This document shows, one piece after another, positions 49,540-58,196 of a stretch of DNA of 64,000 nt. The translations under genes were made by a program, and so were the position numbers. Origin of the DNA: Coriobacteriaceae bacterium (GTDB lineage Bacteria > Actinomycetota > Coriobacteriia > Coriobacteriales > Coriobacteriaceae); contig CABOHA010000001.1 in NCBI GenBank assembly GCA_902399975.1, forward strand, positions 397,397 through 461,396. The letters run 5' to 3'. Each line of letters opens with the position of its first letter. The first letter of the stretch is position 1. The notes under the pieces were generated by a model. The model did not search any database. It saw only the letters and a list, made by a program, of their open reading frames with translations, and had not been told where the DNA came from.

Positions 49540-50214
49540 CTAGACCGTCCTCAATTCGATCTCACAGCCCATGCGCTCGCCGGCGTGCTTGAAGATCTGC
49601 ACGGCGTTGAGCTTGAGGGTGTCGTCGAGGACGGAATCGAGGATGAGAACGCGCCTGGGCTCCATGTCGGCGATGGCCTCGAGCGCCTCAATGGTGAGGC
49701 CTCGGGACATGCAGCAGACGAGCTCGTCGCAAGCGACGGACCAGATGGGATAGCCCGCGGCTTCAGACTTCTCGACGGGCAGCGTGAGCTCGAGGCCCCA
49801 TTTGAGCATCATCTCGAAGACGATATCCATATCGGAGCGATCGGGCTTGACCACGTCGAAGAGGAGCTGACCGGGCTCGGGCTTCTCAATGCCGGACTCA
49901 TCGAGCTCGAACACACGGAAGCCGATGTCGGGAAGCTGCTTGGGTCCCTCGCCAAGCTTGAGTTGACGGTTGGATTCCTCGAGCTCGGTTTTGATTTTGT
50001 CGCCTGCGCGGCGAATGCGTCCTTCGCCTATGTCGCAGAGAGTCTCATACCCGTCCTTGTAGGCGTCGCGTTTCGGGTCACAAGGCTCTGGAAGCTGGAC
50101 AAGGATAAACTGATAGCGTTCATCTTTTCCGAGCTCCTGCAGGAACATGGCATGGGCGGTCGATGCTGAGCCTGAGAAAAAATCAAGCACAATATCACCC
50201 GTGCTTAAATGCTC
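49540..50214 (-). pseudogene. Type III methyltransferase Mod, C-terminal part (interrupted gene)
   Basis: The fragment begins EHLSTGDIVLDFFSGSASTA, containing the AdoMet-binding motif I (FFSGSAS). It continues through RYQFILVQLPEPCDPKRDAY and the C-terminal region to the stop one base before res. The N-terminal part with the DPPY motif is at 55419-56624. The frame extends upstream into element sequence without a native start. Joining the halves gives a 626-aa Mod. Confidence 0.9.
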
Positions 50215-50547
50215 ATGTACGGTAAAGAAGCAAGCAACCGAAAACAATAGATAGACCGCCAGCACTACACTATTCCGAACCAAAGACCAAAAGATAAGCA
50301 TTTTGAGAAAATCTAAACTTTTGGATTTTCCTACAATGCCGACTACGGCGGAATCCCTCCCACTCCTTATATATTTCTTTCTGTATACATTGAATTTGTA
50401 TTTAGTAAAATGCAGACAACACCACGGATCGGCTTTTGGCTGGACAATTCCAACCAAACACCGCAGCAGACAGTAGAAACCATTCTGAACGTTAGGAAGC
50501 CGGTATGATTGTTACATATAAGGGGAAGAAAAATTTCTTTTAGATAC

Positions 50548-50576
50548 TTGTTTTCCTAAAACTGATGTGATATAAT
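50548..50576 (+). promoter_or_regulatory. Promoter of tet(W)
   Basis: TTGTTT (50548-50553), a 17-nt spacer and a perfect TATAAT (50571-50576). The following transcript includes the short ORF ATGCGGCAAGG...TAA (from 50605) typical of tet(M)/tet(W) leaders. Confidence 0.7.
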
Positions 50577-50766
50577 AATTCAAGTCCAGAAAAGGAGTAA
50601 AAAATATGCGGCAAGGTATTCTTAAATAAAACTATAATCAAATAGTGGGAACAAAGGATTATGATAGTCCTTTTTGTAGGGGCTTAGTTTTTTGTACCCA
50701 ATTTAAGAATACTTTTGCCTTATCAATTTTGACATATCCCCAAAAACAGCACTCACAAACAGGTGT

Positions 50767-50838
50767 ATGCTGCATATGTGTATGTCCGCAAATTATCATC
50801 CCCAGTGGTAAAAGTATTTTACTGCTGGGGATTTTTAT
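50767..50838 (+). promoter_or_regulatory. tet(W) leader peptide and attenuator
   Basis: A 14-aa leader (MLHMCMSANYHPQW, 50767-50811) overlaps a hairpin: CCCCAG (50800-50805) with CTGGGG (50825-50830), inner GTAAAA/TTTTAC, followed by ATTTTTATG. This is the transcription-attenuation arrangement described for ribosomal-protection genes. Ribosome stalling by tetracycline would favour read-through. Confidence 0.75.
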
Positions 50839-50870
50839 GCCCTTCGGGGCAGTAAAGGGAGGACAATCAC

Positions 50871-50985
50871 ATGAAAATAATCAATATTGGAATTCTTGCC
50901 CATGTAGACGCTGGAAAGACGACCTTGACGGAGAGCCTGCTATATGCCAGCGGAGCCATTTCAGAACCGGGGAGCGTCGAAAAAG
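50871..50985 (+). pseudogene. tet(W): tet(W) 5' fragment
   Basis: The first 38 codons of the ribosomal-protection GTPase: [20 protein letters not shown] with the G1 P-loop AHVDAGKT, then [17 protein letters not shown]. The ATG follows GGGAGG. The frame is cut by the IS1595-type transposon, whose 8-bp target duplication CGAAAAAG ends this piece. The remainder is at 52824-54628. Confidence 0.95.
50978..50985. repeat. Target site duplication of the IS1595-type transposon, left copy
   Basis: CGAAAAAG, repeated at 52816-52823. An 8-bp duplication is the size made by IS1595-family elements. Confidence 0.9.
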
Positions 50986-51068
50986 CGTTGTGTTAGACCG
51001 CTTTGGATACTGGGACTTTTCCTATAATCTTTCTTGATTAAATAGCAGGCGAAAGCGAAGGAGCTCCT

Positions 51069-51563
51069 ATGTTCACCAAGGATGATGCGTGTTGGATAAT
51101 CGGCCTTTCCGCAGGTGCGGGCATTGGCGTATATCTTGATGGCGGCTGGGGCGTCGATGCGCTTGTCGGGCGTGAGACCAGGGCTCATAACGACATCGAC
51201 CTGTTCGTTCAGCGCGGGGATTGCCAAAGGTTCGTGGATCTAATTGCTGATGAGGGGTTTTCCGAGGTGGCTGCATCTTTCACCACCGAAGATCACACGG
51301 TGTGGCAAGACGAGGCGGGGCGCATCGTCGACCTGCATTGCTTCGATTTCGCCGAGAATGGCGATATTCTGTTTCAGGGAGATCGTTTTCCCGGGGAGGT
51401 CTTTTCGGGGAGGGGGCGCATCGGCGAGGTGGAGGTGTCGTGCATCGACCCCGAAAGCCAGCTGTTGTTTCACTTGGGCTATCAGCATGACGAGCACGAC
51501 GTCCACGATGTCATGCTCCTATGCCGTGAGTACGGTTTCGACGTTCCCGAAGAATATCGCTAG
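51069..51563 (+). CDS. Lincosamide nucleotidyltransferase-like protein (Lnu(A)/(C) type)
   Basis: A 164-aa nucleotidyltransferase. VYLDGGWGVDALVGRETRAH followed by NDIDLFV holds the GGWGVD and DxD catalytic residues. DLHCFDFAENGD and CIDPESQLLFHLGY match the Lnu(A)/Lnu(C) family in order and length. Such enzymes adenylate lincomycin and clindamycin. Identity to known Lnu proteins looks modest, so activity is a prediction. The ATG follows AAGGAG by 5 nt. It is a passenger of the IS1595-type transposon and is divergent from nothing else within it. Confidence 0.7.
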   Translation: MFTKDDACWIIGLSAGAGIGVYLDGGWGVDALVGRETRAHNDIDLFVQRGDCQRFVDLIADEGFSEVAASFTTEDHTVWQDEAGRIVDLHCFDFAENGDILFQGDRFPGEVFSGRGRIGEVEVSCIDPESQLLFHLGYQHDEHDVHDVMLLCREYGFDVPEEYR

Positions 51564-51634
51564 CTGTTGCTTTTTGCATCGGGGCACGACTTCAGCGCTT
51601 GCCGCAGATGCGCTGCGCCAGACCGCCCTGGACA

Positions 51635-52717
51635 TCACGCCACGCCGTATATGGCCCTCCGCGCACGCGAGTCCCATTTCGCCTGCTTGATCCAGTACTC
51701 GTAGAACGGATAGGGGGTCACCTTGTACTGGCGCCAGGTCTTCTCGTACGTGCCGCGGGCCGCCTGCCTCACTATGAGCTCGGCGAGCTCGTCCGCGCTC
51801 CTGCGGACCTTGAAGCACCACGTCCACTTGAACCAGGCGAGGTAGTTCTCGAGGCGTCTCGTGGAGACGCCCCGGAACCTGCCGATGAAGCGCCTCATCT
51901 GGGAGTGGAGGCTGTTCACCCTGTTGATGGCGTGCTCCTCCCTCTTGCTGGCGATGTGCTCGCCGACGCCGAGGGCGGGCAGGACGCGGCGGTACACGTG
52001 CGCACGGTCCGTCGAGATTATCGCGCCGACCGCGAGCTTGTCGGCGAGCAGCTCCCTGGCTGCCGCCTCGTCGAGGCCGCCCCTCCCCGCGATCTCGTAG
52101 AAGATGTCGCCGGCGTCGTTGATGCCGGTGAGCACGCATATCCTCTCGTGCCCGTCGGTTCCCTGCGACCTCGCGCGGGGTCCTCTGGGCACGCCGGACT
52201 CCGACCTGGAGCGGTTCCCCTTGAAGCTCTCCCTGAAGAAGCACTCGTCGAGCTCGGCCCCGCCGCCGGCCTCCACGCGGAAGGCGGGCATGCGCTTGGC
52301 CATGGCCTCGAGCAGCCTGTGGCGCATGAAGAACGCCGTCTTGAGGCACACGCCGCACTTTTCCGCCGACTCGCGCAGCGGGAGCATGTCCACGTGGCAC
52401 TCCGCGAACCTCATCCAGGCCGACCTGTCGAGCTTGGTGGTGGAGAAGATGCGCATGGTGGCGTCGGTGAAGGTCCTGGCGCACCCTCGGCAGAGGAACC
52501 GCTGACGGCCGCGCCCGTCTCGCCCCCTCTTCACGTAATGCGGGGAGCCGCACCAGGGGCAGGCTCTGTCGGGATCGTCTTCCGCCCCCTCGCTTGCCGC
52601 GAGGTCGAAAAGCTCCGCGTCTATCAGAGCCTTGAGCGATCTCAGGGCCCTGCTCTTCTCGGCAGCCGTCATCTGCGGGAGGAACTGCCTCGTCAGCTGG
52701 GTGAGCACGTCTTCCAT
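51635..52717 (-). CDS. IS1595-family transposase
   Basis: A 360-aa transposase. The N-terminal zinc ribbon CPWCGSPHYVKRG and FLCRGCARTF is followed by the ISXO2-like catalytic domain: AELDECFFRESFKGN (first acidic residues), GAIISTDRAHVYRRVLPALG (second) and INRVNSLHSQMRRFIGRFRG (conserved Asn/Glu-equivalent region). The start is the ATG behind GGAGGTTGCA. It is full length and uninterrupted, so the transposon may be active. Confidence 0.9.
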   Translation of the reverse strand: MEDVLTQLTRQFLPQMTAAEKSRALRSLKALIDAELFDLAASEGAEDDPDRACPWCGSPHYVKRGRDGRGRQRFLCRGCARTFTDATMRIFSTTKLDRSAWMRFAECHVDMLPLRESAEKCGVCLKTAFFMRHRLLEAMAKRMPAFRVEAGGGAELDECFFRESFKGNRSRSESGVPRGPRARSQGTDGHERICVLTGINDAGDIFYEIAGRGGLDEAAARELLADKLAVGAIISTDRAHVYRRVLPALGVGEHIASKREEHAINRVNSLHSQMRRFIGRFRGVSTRRLENYLAWFKWTWCFKVRRSADELAELIVRQAARGTYEKTWRQYKVTPYPFYEYWIKQAKWDSRARRAIYGVA

Positions 52718-52815
52718 TGCAACCTCCATCTCTCCTGATGATGGAATTGTCGCAACCGGGGCCCCGTCGCGTGTACTGCGTGCAGGACACTTATCCAAAG
52801 TGGTCTAACACAACG

Positions 52816-52823
52816 CGAAAAAG
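52816..52823. repeat. Target site duplication of the IS1595-type transposon, right copy
   Basis: CGAAAAAG, the second copy. Confidence 0.9.
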
Positions 52824-54628
52824 GGACAACGAGGACGGACACTATGTTTTTGGAGCGGCAGCGTGGGATTACCATTCAAGCGGCAGTCACTTCCTTCCAG
52901 TGGCACAGATGTAAAGTCAACATTGTGGATACGCCCGGCCACATGGATTTTTTGGCGGAGGTGTACCGCTCTTTGGCTGTTTTAGATGGGGCCATCTTGG
53001 TGATCTCCGCTAAAGATGGCGTGCAGGCCCAGACCCGTATTCTGTTCCATGCCCTGCGGAAAATGAACATTCCCACCGTTATCTTTATCAACAAGATCGA
53101 CCAGGCTGGCGTTGATTTGCAGAGCGTGGTTCAGTCTGTTCGGGATAAGCTCTCCGCCGATATTATCATCAAGCAGACGGTGTCGCTGTCCCCGGAAATA
53201 GTCCTGGAGGAAAATACCGACATAGAAGCATGGGATGCGGTCATCGAAAATAACGATAAATTATTGGAAAAGTATATCGCAGGAGAACCAATCAGCCGGG
53301 AAAAACTTGTGCGGGAGGAACAGCGGCGGGTTCAAGACGCCTCCCTGTTCCCGGTCTATTATGGCAGCGCCAAAAAGGGCCTTGGCATTCAACCGTTGAT
53401 GGATGCGGTGACAGGGCTGTTCCAACCGATTGGGGAACAGGGGAGCGCCGCCCTATGCGGCAGCGTTTTCAAGGTGGAGTATACAGATTGCGGCCAGCGG
53501 CGTGTCTATCTACGGCTATACAGCGGAACGCTGCGCCTGCGGGATACGGTGGCCCTGGCCGGGAGAGAAAAGCTGAAAATCACAGAGATGCGTATTCCAT
53601 CCAAAGGGGAAATTGTTCGGACAGACACCGCTTATCCGGGTGAAATTGTTATCCTTCCCAGCGACAGCGTGAGGTTAAACGATGTATTAGGGGACCCAAC
53701 CCGGCTCCCTCGTAAAAGGTGGCGTGAGGACCCCCTCCCCATGCTGCGGACGTCGATTGCGCCGAAAACGGCAGCGCAAAGAGAACGGCTGCTGGACGCT
53801 CTTACGCAACTTGCGGATACTGACCCGCTTTTGCGCTGCGAGGTGGATTCCATCACCCATGAGATCATTCTTTCTTTTTTGGGCCGGGTGCAGTTGGAGG
53901 TTGTTTCCGCTTTGCTGTCGGAAAAATACAAGCTTGAAACAGTGGTAAAGGAACCCACCGTCATTTATATGGAGCGGCCGCTCAAAGCAGCCAGCCACAC
54001 CATCCATATCGAGGTGCCGCCCAACCCGTTTTGGGCATCCATCGGACTGTCTGTTACACCACTCCCGCTTGGCTCCGGTGTACAATACGAGAGCCGGGTT
54101 TCGCTGGGATACTTGAACCAGAGTTTTCAAAACGCTGTCAGGGATGGTATCCGTTACGGGCTGGAGCAGGGCTTGTTCGGCTGGAACGTAACGGACTGTA
54201 AGATTTGCTTTGAATACGGGCTTTATTACAGTCCGGTCAGCACGCCGGCGGACTTCCGCTCATTGGCCCCGATTGTATTGGAACAGGCATTGAAGGAATC
54301 AGGGACGCAACTGCTGGAACCTTATCTCTCCTTCACCCTCTATGCGCCCCGGGAATATCTTTCCAGGGCTTATCATGATGCACCGAAATACTGTGCCACC
54401 ATCGAAACGGTCCAGGTAAAAAAGGATGAAGTTGTCTTTACTGGCGAGATTCCCGCCCGCTGTATACAGGCATACCGTACTGATCTGGCCTTTTACACCA
54501 ACGGGCAGAGCGTATGCCTTACAGAACTGAAAGGGTATCAGGCCGCTGTCGGCAAGCCAGTCATCCAGCCCCGCCGTCCAAACAGCCGCCTGGACAAGGT
54601 GCGCTATATGTTTCAGAAGATAATGTAA
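52824..54628 (+). pseudogene. tet(W): tet(W) 3' part
   Basis: Continues tet(W) from codon 39 ([20 protein letters not shown]). It has the G-domain motifs DTPGH and NKID, and the C-terminal EF-G-like domains to the usual end ([13 protein letters not shown]). Removing 1,830 bp plus one CGAAAAAG copy restores an uninterrupted 639-aa Tet(W). As it stands, resistance is probably lost because the P-loop is separated. An internal ATG (MFLERQRG) has no ribosome-binding site and would lack the P-loop. Confidence 0.95.
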
Positions 54629-54732
54629 CGTCTTGCGCAATGCAAGCGTTCATTGCTGGCTATTGCGAAATATCATTGATAAAATCAGTATCAGAGAGGA
54701 GAAACTATTTTGAACCAGGAACAGACGAATAG

Positions 54733-55335
54733 AACCGCAAGCAGGACTGTTATATCTGCGGCAGCTACAAGAAGCGTACCCGTGACTGTACGGCACACTT
54801 TATCCGCACCGACCTTTTGACGGCGGGCGTGCTTTCCAATCTCCGGCAAGTGACGGAATACGCCGCCAGGCATGAGAGCCGCTTTGTAAAGCTGCTCATC
54901 CAGCAGAACGAAATCGGCGGCAAGAGAAAGACCGCCGCAGCCACGAAGCAGCTTGAACAGGCCCAGACACGCATTGCCGAAGTGAACCGCATTATCAAGC
55001 GGCTGTATGAGGACAATGTAAGCGGCAAAATCAGCGACGAGCGTTTCATGGAGCTGTCGGCGGACTATGAGCAGGAGCAGCGGGAACTGAAAGACCGGGC
55101 TGCCGCTTTGCAGGAGGAACTTTCCAAGTCGCAGGCCGCCACCGTCAACGCCGAGAAATTCATGGGGATTGTGAGAAAGCACCTTGCTTTTGAAGAATTG
55201 ACCCCCACCCTCTTGCGGGAAATGATTGAGAAAATCGTCGTGCATGAGTGCAGCTATGACGAGAACGGCACCCGCAGGCAGGACATTGAGATTTATTACA
55301 GCTTTGTCGGCAAGATAGACTTGCCGGAAGCCTAA
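54733..55335 (+). pseudogene. Large serine recombinase, C-terminal fragment
   Basis: The frame starts NRKQDCYICGSYKKRTRDCT, the zinc-binding region. It continues through the coiled-coil and DUF4368-type tail (RIIKRLYEDNVSGKISDERF, LTPTLLREMIEKIVVHECSY) to the end. The N-terminal resolvase domain with the catalytic Ser is missing. It probably belonged to the recombinase that once mobilised this tet(W) element. Confidence 0.85.
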
Positions 55336-55418
55336 CGCCTGACCTATCCGACACAGCCCTAAGTGCCGGATAGGAACGGCAAAATTTTTTACACTTCTAT
55401 TACTTCTTTATCGCACAT

Positions 55419-56624
55419 TAGCAGATTCGCAAGGGTTATCAGGCGCTGAAGTAGTTTCGTCGGTTTCGGTCCATCGAAATAGCCCTTTCCGTCAAATAGA
55501 GATACGAGCTCCTTGGCGCCTTCCTGGCTGTGACCCACTTCTTTGTAAAACATGATTGAAGTTGGAGCCATTCCATCATATTTGAGCTCTGTTAGGAAAC
55601 GCTTGATGCAAGGGACGCTGTCGCCGTTTGGGCCAAACCAAATGCGGTTATCCTGGAGTCTCTCGCGAAACGCGTTTCGCGAGAGCCTCCAGCAGCGTCC
55701 TGCTGGAGGCTCTACAACACGCCCCGAGGGCGTTGTGATTGGATAGTCGGAATCTGGGCTGTAAGTCTTTACACTGAGGTCGCTTGGCTTCCAAACGCCT
55801 CGAGGGTCGTTGTCTGGATTCTTGTAGCGGGCGTTTGCCTCGTCTGTTCTCGGCAGGCGTCCAATCACAAAGCGCTCAATGGATTTGGCGTATACGAGAA
55901 CATAATCATGGCTATTTGAAACGTATTTGGCGTCATTCTTGGGCGAGTAAGCTCGTTCCCAGATTAGCTGAGAAACGAAATTTGCCTCTCCGAACACCTC
56001 GTCACAGAGGATGCGCAAATTGCGGTCTTCGTTATCGTCAATCGAAATGAAAATGACGCCATCGTCGGTTAGGAGCTCTCGAGCCAGTCTCAACCTAGGG
56101 TACATCATCGAGCACCAGTCGCTATGGTAGCGGCCACTTGTGTCGGCGTTGGACTGGCCGGCGAGTCCCGCCTGCTCCTTATAGTTATCGACAGAGTTGC
56201 CGAAATTGTCCTTGTAGACAAAGTCGTGACCCGTGTTGTAGGGTGGGTCGATGTAGATCATCTTGACCTTGCCGTGGTAGCCGCGCTGTAGGAGCTTCAG
56301 CACCTCGAGATTGTCGCCTTCGATATAAATGTTGTCCGAGTCGAAGGACCCATCCTCTCCATCGCGGCTGCGGCTTTTCTCGATACGGGGACGCAAAGTA
56401 GCAGTGCTGGACATCTGCGACTGGCGGATGGCATCGGCCTTGCCGGGCCACGTGAACGCATAGCGCTCCAGGCCCTCGTCTACCTCGTCGCCAAGCTCCA
56501 GCCGCAGTTTGTCGAAGTCGATTCCGCTCTCGGAGAACACTTCGGGCATCAGCTCCTTGAGCTTATTCAGGCGGTCGTCAATAAGACTCTCCGATTCAAG
56601 AGTCATCTTTTCTATCTCGCCCAT
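55419..56624 (-). pseudogene. Type III methyltransferase Mod, N-terminal part (interrupted gene)
   Basis: 402 native codons. KVKMIYIDPPYNTGHDFVYK carries the DPPY catalytic motif, upstream of RLARELLTDDGVIFISIDDN and QLIWERAYSPKNDAKYVSNS, and the fragment ends PKPTKLLQRLITLANLL before the tet(W) element begins. In this family DPPY precedes the AdoMet motif I, which lies in the other fragment. The frame runs ten codons into the element. The start follows AGGAGGAGACC. Mod would add methyl groups to adenine at the recognition site. Confidence 0.9.
55660..55713. repeat. Adjoining perfect palindromes inside mod
   Basis: A 26-bp perfect palindrome (55660-55685, core CGCGAAACGCGTTTCGCG) directly overlaps a 14-bp-stem hairpin (55682-55713, AGAGCCTCCAGCAG with CTGCTGGAGGCTCT, 4-nt loop). 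They encode the conserved Mod stretch EPPAGRCWRLSRNAFRERLQ, so they are under coding constraint as well. Confidence 0.8.
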
Positions 56625-56635
56625 GAGGTCTCCTC

Positions 56636-57430
56636 CTAGGAAAGTTGAGATTTGATTAGTTGAACTATGTAGGGCATGGCGGCAATAAAAACGTCGGTGC
56701 CCTTGCCGGCAAGCCAGCTCAGGAGTTTGTCAAGCTTGCTGCCCCGTTTGCTTTTATCTTTTGTGTTGAGATCGCCCATCATCCCTTTGAGCAGCGTCTT
56801 CTCGTCATCGGAAAGCGTTGTCTCTGGCAATTTGTCAATCTGTTCAAAGGTTGCCTCTAACGTGACCTGTACGTTGCTCGTGGCGGATGCCGTGAGGCTG
56901 ACGCTAGCGCCCTGCGCTTCGGCGATTTTCAGCTTACGGAGCTCCTCATCACGGAAATGCTTCAGTTTGTCGATACGTAGTTGCGTCTGTTCATCGTTGA
57001 AATCATTGCGATTGGAAGACCCATAGGAATAGGAGGCTAGTCCGTCCGTGTAGGAGTCGTAGCCCCTCGCGTTTGCGTAGACGTAGTCGATTGAGTCGTA
57101 TACGGCTTTGAGCTCGTCGTCTTTCACGCCCTCTTCAAGAGCTTGCTCCAGTCTCCTGATATGCTGCGTTATAGTTGCGCAGAATGCGGCACCGAACGCT
57201 TTGTCGTCTGAGTCTTCCCGCTTTAGGCGCAGCTTCTGGAGAATCATCCCTAGGTCGCTTTTCGAGTAGCGAAATGAGCTTGAGGAATTGATATATTTTA
57301 AAGCCTCGGGGTTAGTGTAGTCGAGGTCGAAGACCTGCATGATTTCACGGCAGAGCGCATCAACATCCTCATCTGCAGCATCACTCAAAAGGCGCGCCGC
57401 TCGCAAAATATACTCATCTAGAACGGCCAT
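56636..57430 (-). CDS. Uncharacterised 264-aa defence-operon protein
   Basis: No recognised family. The start MAVLDEYILRAARLLSDAAD is followed by a helical, charged N-terminal half. The middle is Tyr/Ser-rich (YVYANARGYDSYTDGLASYS), then a coiled coil (LRIDKLKHFRDEELRKLKIA), a beta-like Ser/Thr stretch and a C-terminal hydrophobic helix (GTDVFIAAMPYIVQLIKSQL). Its start overlaps the DUF4391 gene by 17 nt and mod follows 11 nt on. It is therefore a regular member of the operon. It might be an adaptor or effector. Confidence 0.8.
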   Translation of the reverse strand: MAVLDEYILRAARLLSDAADEDVDALCREIMQVFDLDYTNPEALKYINSSSSFRYSKSDLGMILQKLRLKREDSDDKAFGAAFCATITQHIRRLEQALEEGVKDDELKAVYDSIDYVYANARGYDSYTDGLASYSYGSSNRNDFNDEQTQLRIDKLKHFRDEELRKLKIAEAQGASVSLTASATSNVQVTLEATFEQIDKLPETTLSDDEKTLLKGMMGDLNTKDKSKRGSKLDKLLSWLAGKGTDVFIAAMPYIVQLIKSQLS

Positions 57431-58196
57431 TGCAGATCTCCTTTATCTCATCGGCGACCGCCCTCAGGCGTCGCTCCTCTTCCTTCATTTCCATCCTCAG
57501 CTTCGCGGACTCGTTGAGCGTTATGTCCTTCGACCGCCGCTGCTCCTTCAGCCGCTTGACGGAGGCTCCCATCTCATCGTAGCGCGACGTGAGGGCGATC
57601 AGCTTTTCCCGGTCTCGAGCGGGGCATACGGGGTAGAACCCCAGGCCGCCAATCGCGCGGGACAGCGCTACGGTGCGCGACAGGTCGACCAGGTACTCCC
57701 AGAGGTCGCCCTGCGAGAGCCGCCCGAATGCCAGCGCGCCTAGGAAGTCCGCGTATTCTGAACGGCCAGGATCGAACGCGCCCGTCGACTCGACTCGGTC
57801 GACGACCGTCGCGCCCTGCTCGGCCTGGCTCCTCCGCGTGAGGGCGACCGATATGCACGCGCAGCCGCCCGCCTCGACCAGGAGCACCGTCGGGTTCGGG
57901 AAGCACTTGTGCACGAGCTCCGCCACCTCGGCCACCGCCATGGTCCCGGCTGTCATCTCGCAACGGAGGAAGACGACGCTCTGCACGTTGCGCTCGTCGT
58001 CCTCGTACGGCGGGATGCGCGTCGTGGACTTCTGGACCGTGGCGAAGTGCTCGAGGCGCGCGACCTTGTCGAGCCTCTTCTGCTCGGTCTTGGTGAGCAT
58101 GGCCTGCTTGACGAGCACCGTCTTGGGAATGCGGCGGCATCCCGCGAGCGCCGCTTCGGGCAGGCGCAGGATTCCGTTCCAGTCGATGCCGCTCAT
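57414..58196 (-). CDS. DUF4391 domain protein
   Basis: A 260-aa protein of the DUF4391 type: LPKTVLV-like RIPKTVLVKQAM, then TKTEQKRLDKVARLEHFATV and PTVLLVEAGGCACISVAL. The C-terminal end is a charged coiled coil (YDEMGASVKRLKEQRRSKDI). DUF4391 genes commonly sit beside SNF2-like helicases and type III mod genes. The ATG overlaps the helicase stop as ATGA, giving translational coupling. Its molecular role is unknown. Confidence 0.75.
   Translation of the reverse strand: MSGIDWNGILRLPEAALAGCRRIPKTVLVKQAMLTKTEQKRLDKVARLEHFATVQKSTTRIPPYEDDERNVQSVVFLRCEMTAGTMAVAEVAELVHKCFPNPTVLLVEAGGCACISVALTRRSQAEQGATVVDRVESTGAFDPGRSEYADFLGALAFGRLSQGDLWEYLVDLSRTVALSRAIGGLGFYPVCPARDREKLIALTSRYDEMGASVKRLKEQRRSKDITLNESAKLRMEMKEEERRLRAVADEIKEICNGRSR

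Larger units (their letters stand above)
50986..52815. mobile_element. IS1595-family transposon carrying an lnu-like passenger gene
   Basis: An element of 1,830 bp with 24-bp terminal inverted repeats (50986-51009 and 52792-52815, one mismatch) beginning CGTTGTGTTAGACC. It is flanked by an 8-bp duplication. It encodes a transposase (minus) and a nucleotidyltransferase (plus). Its GC content is far higher than that of tet(W), and its codon use is like the chromosome, so it may have jumped from a Coriobacteriia genome. ISSag10, which carries lnu(C), is a known IS1595 member with the same idea. Confidence 0.92.
50215..55418. mobile_element. 5.2-kb tet(W) element inserted in mod
   Basis: Left inward sequence ATGTACGGTAAAGAAGCAA (from 50215) and right inward sequence ATGTGCGATAAAGAAGTAA (from 55418, minus strand) agree at 16 of 19 positions, forming imperfect terminal inverted repeats. 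Inside are tet(W) with its leader, a nested IS1595-type transposon and the C-terminal part of a large serine recombinase. An AT dinucleotide also occurs at both borders (50215-50216, 55425-55426), so the exact crossover is uncertain by a few bases. No complete recombinase remains. Confidence 0.75.

Noticed and set aside
52844..54628. Intact tetracycline resistance gene starting at the internal ATG
   Set aside because: This start has no ribosome-binding site and lacks the GTP-binding P-loop, which is in the separate 5' fragment.
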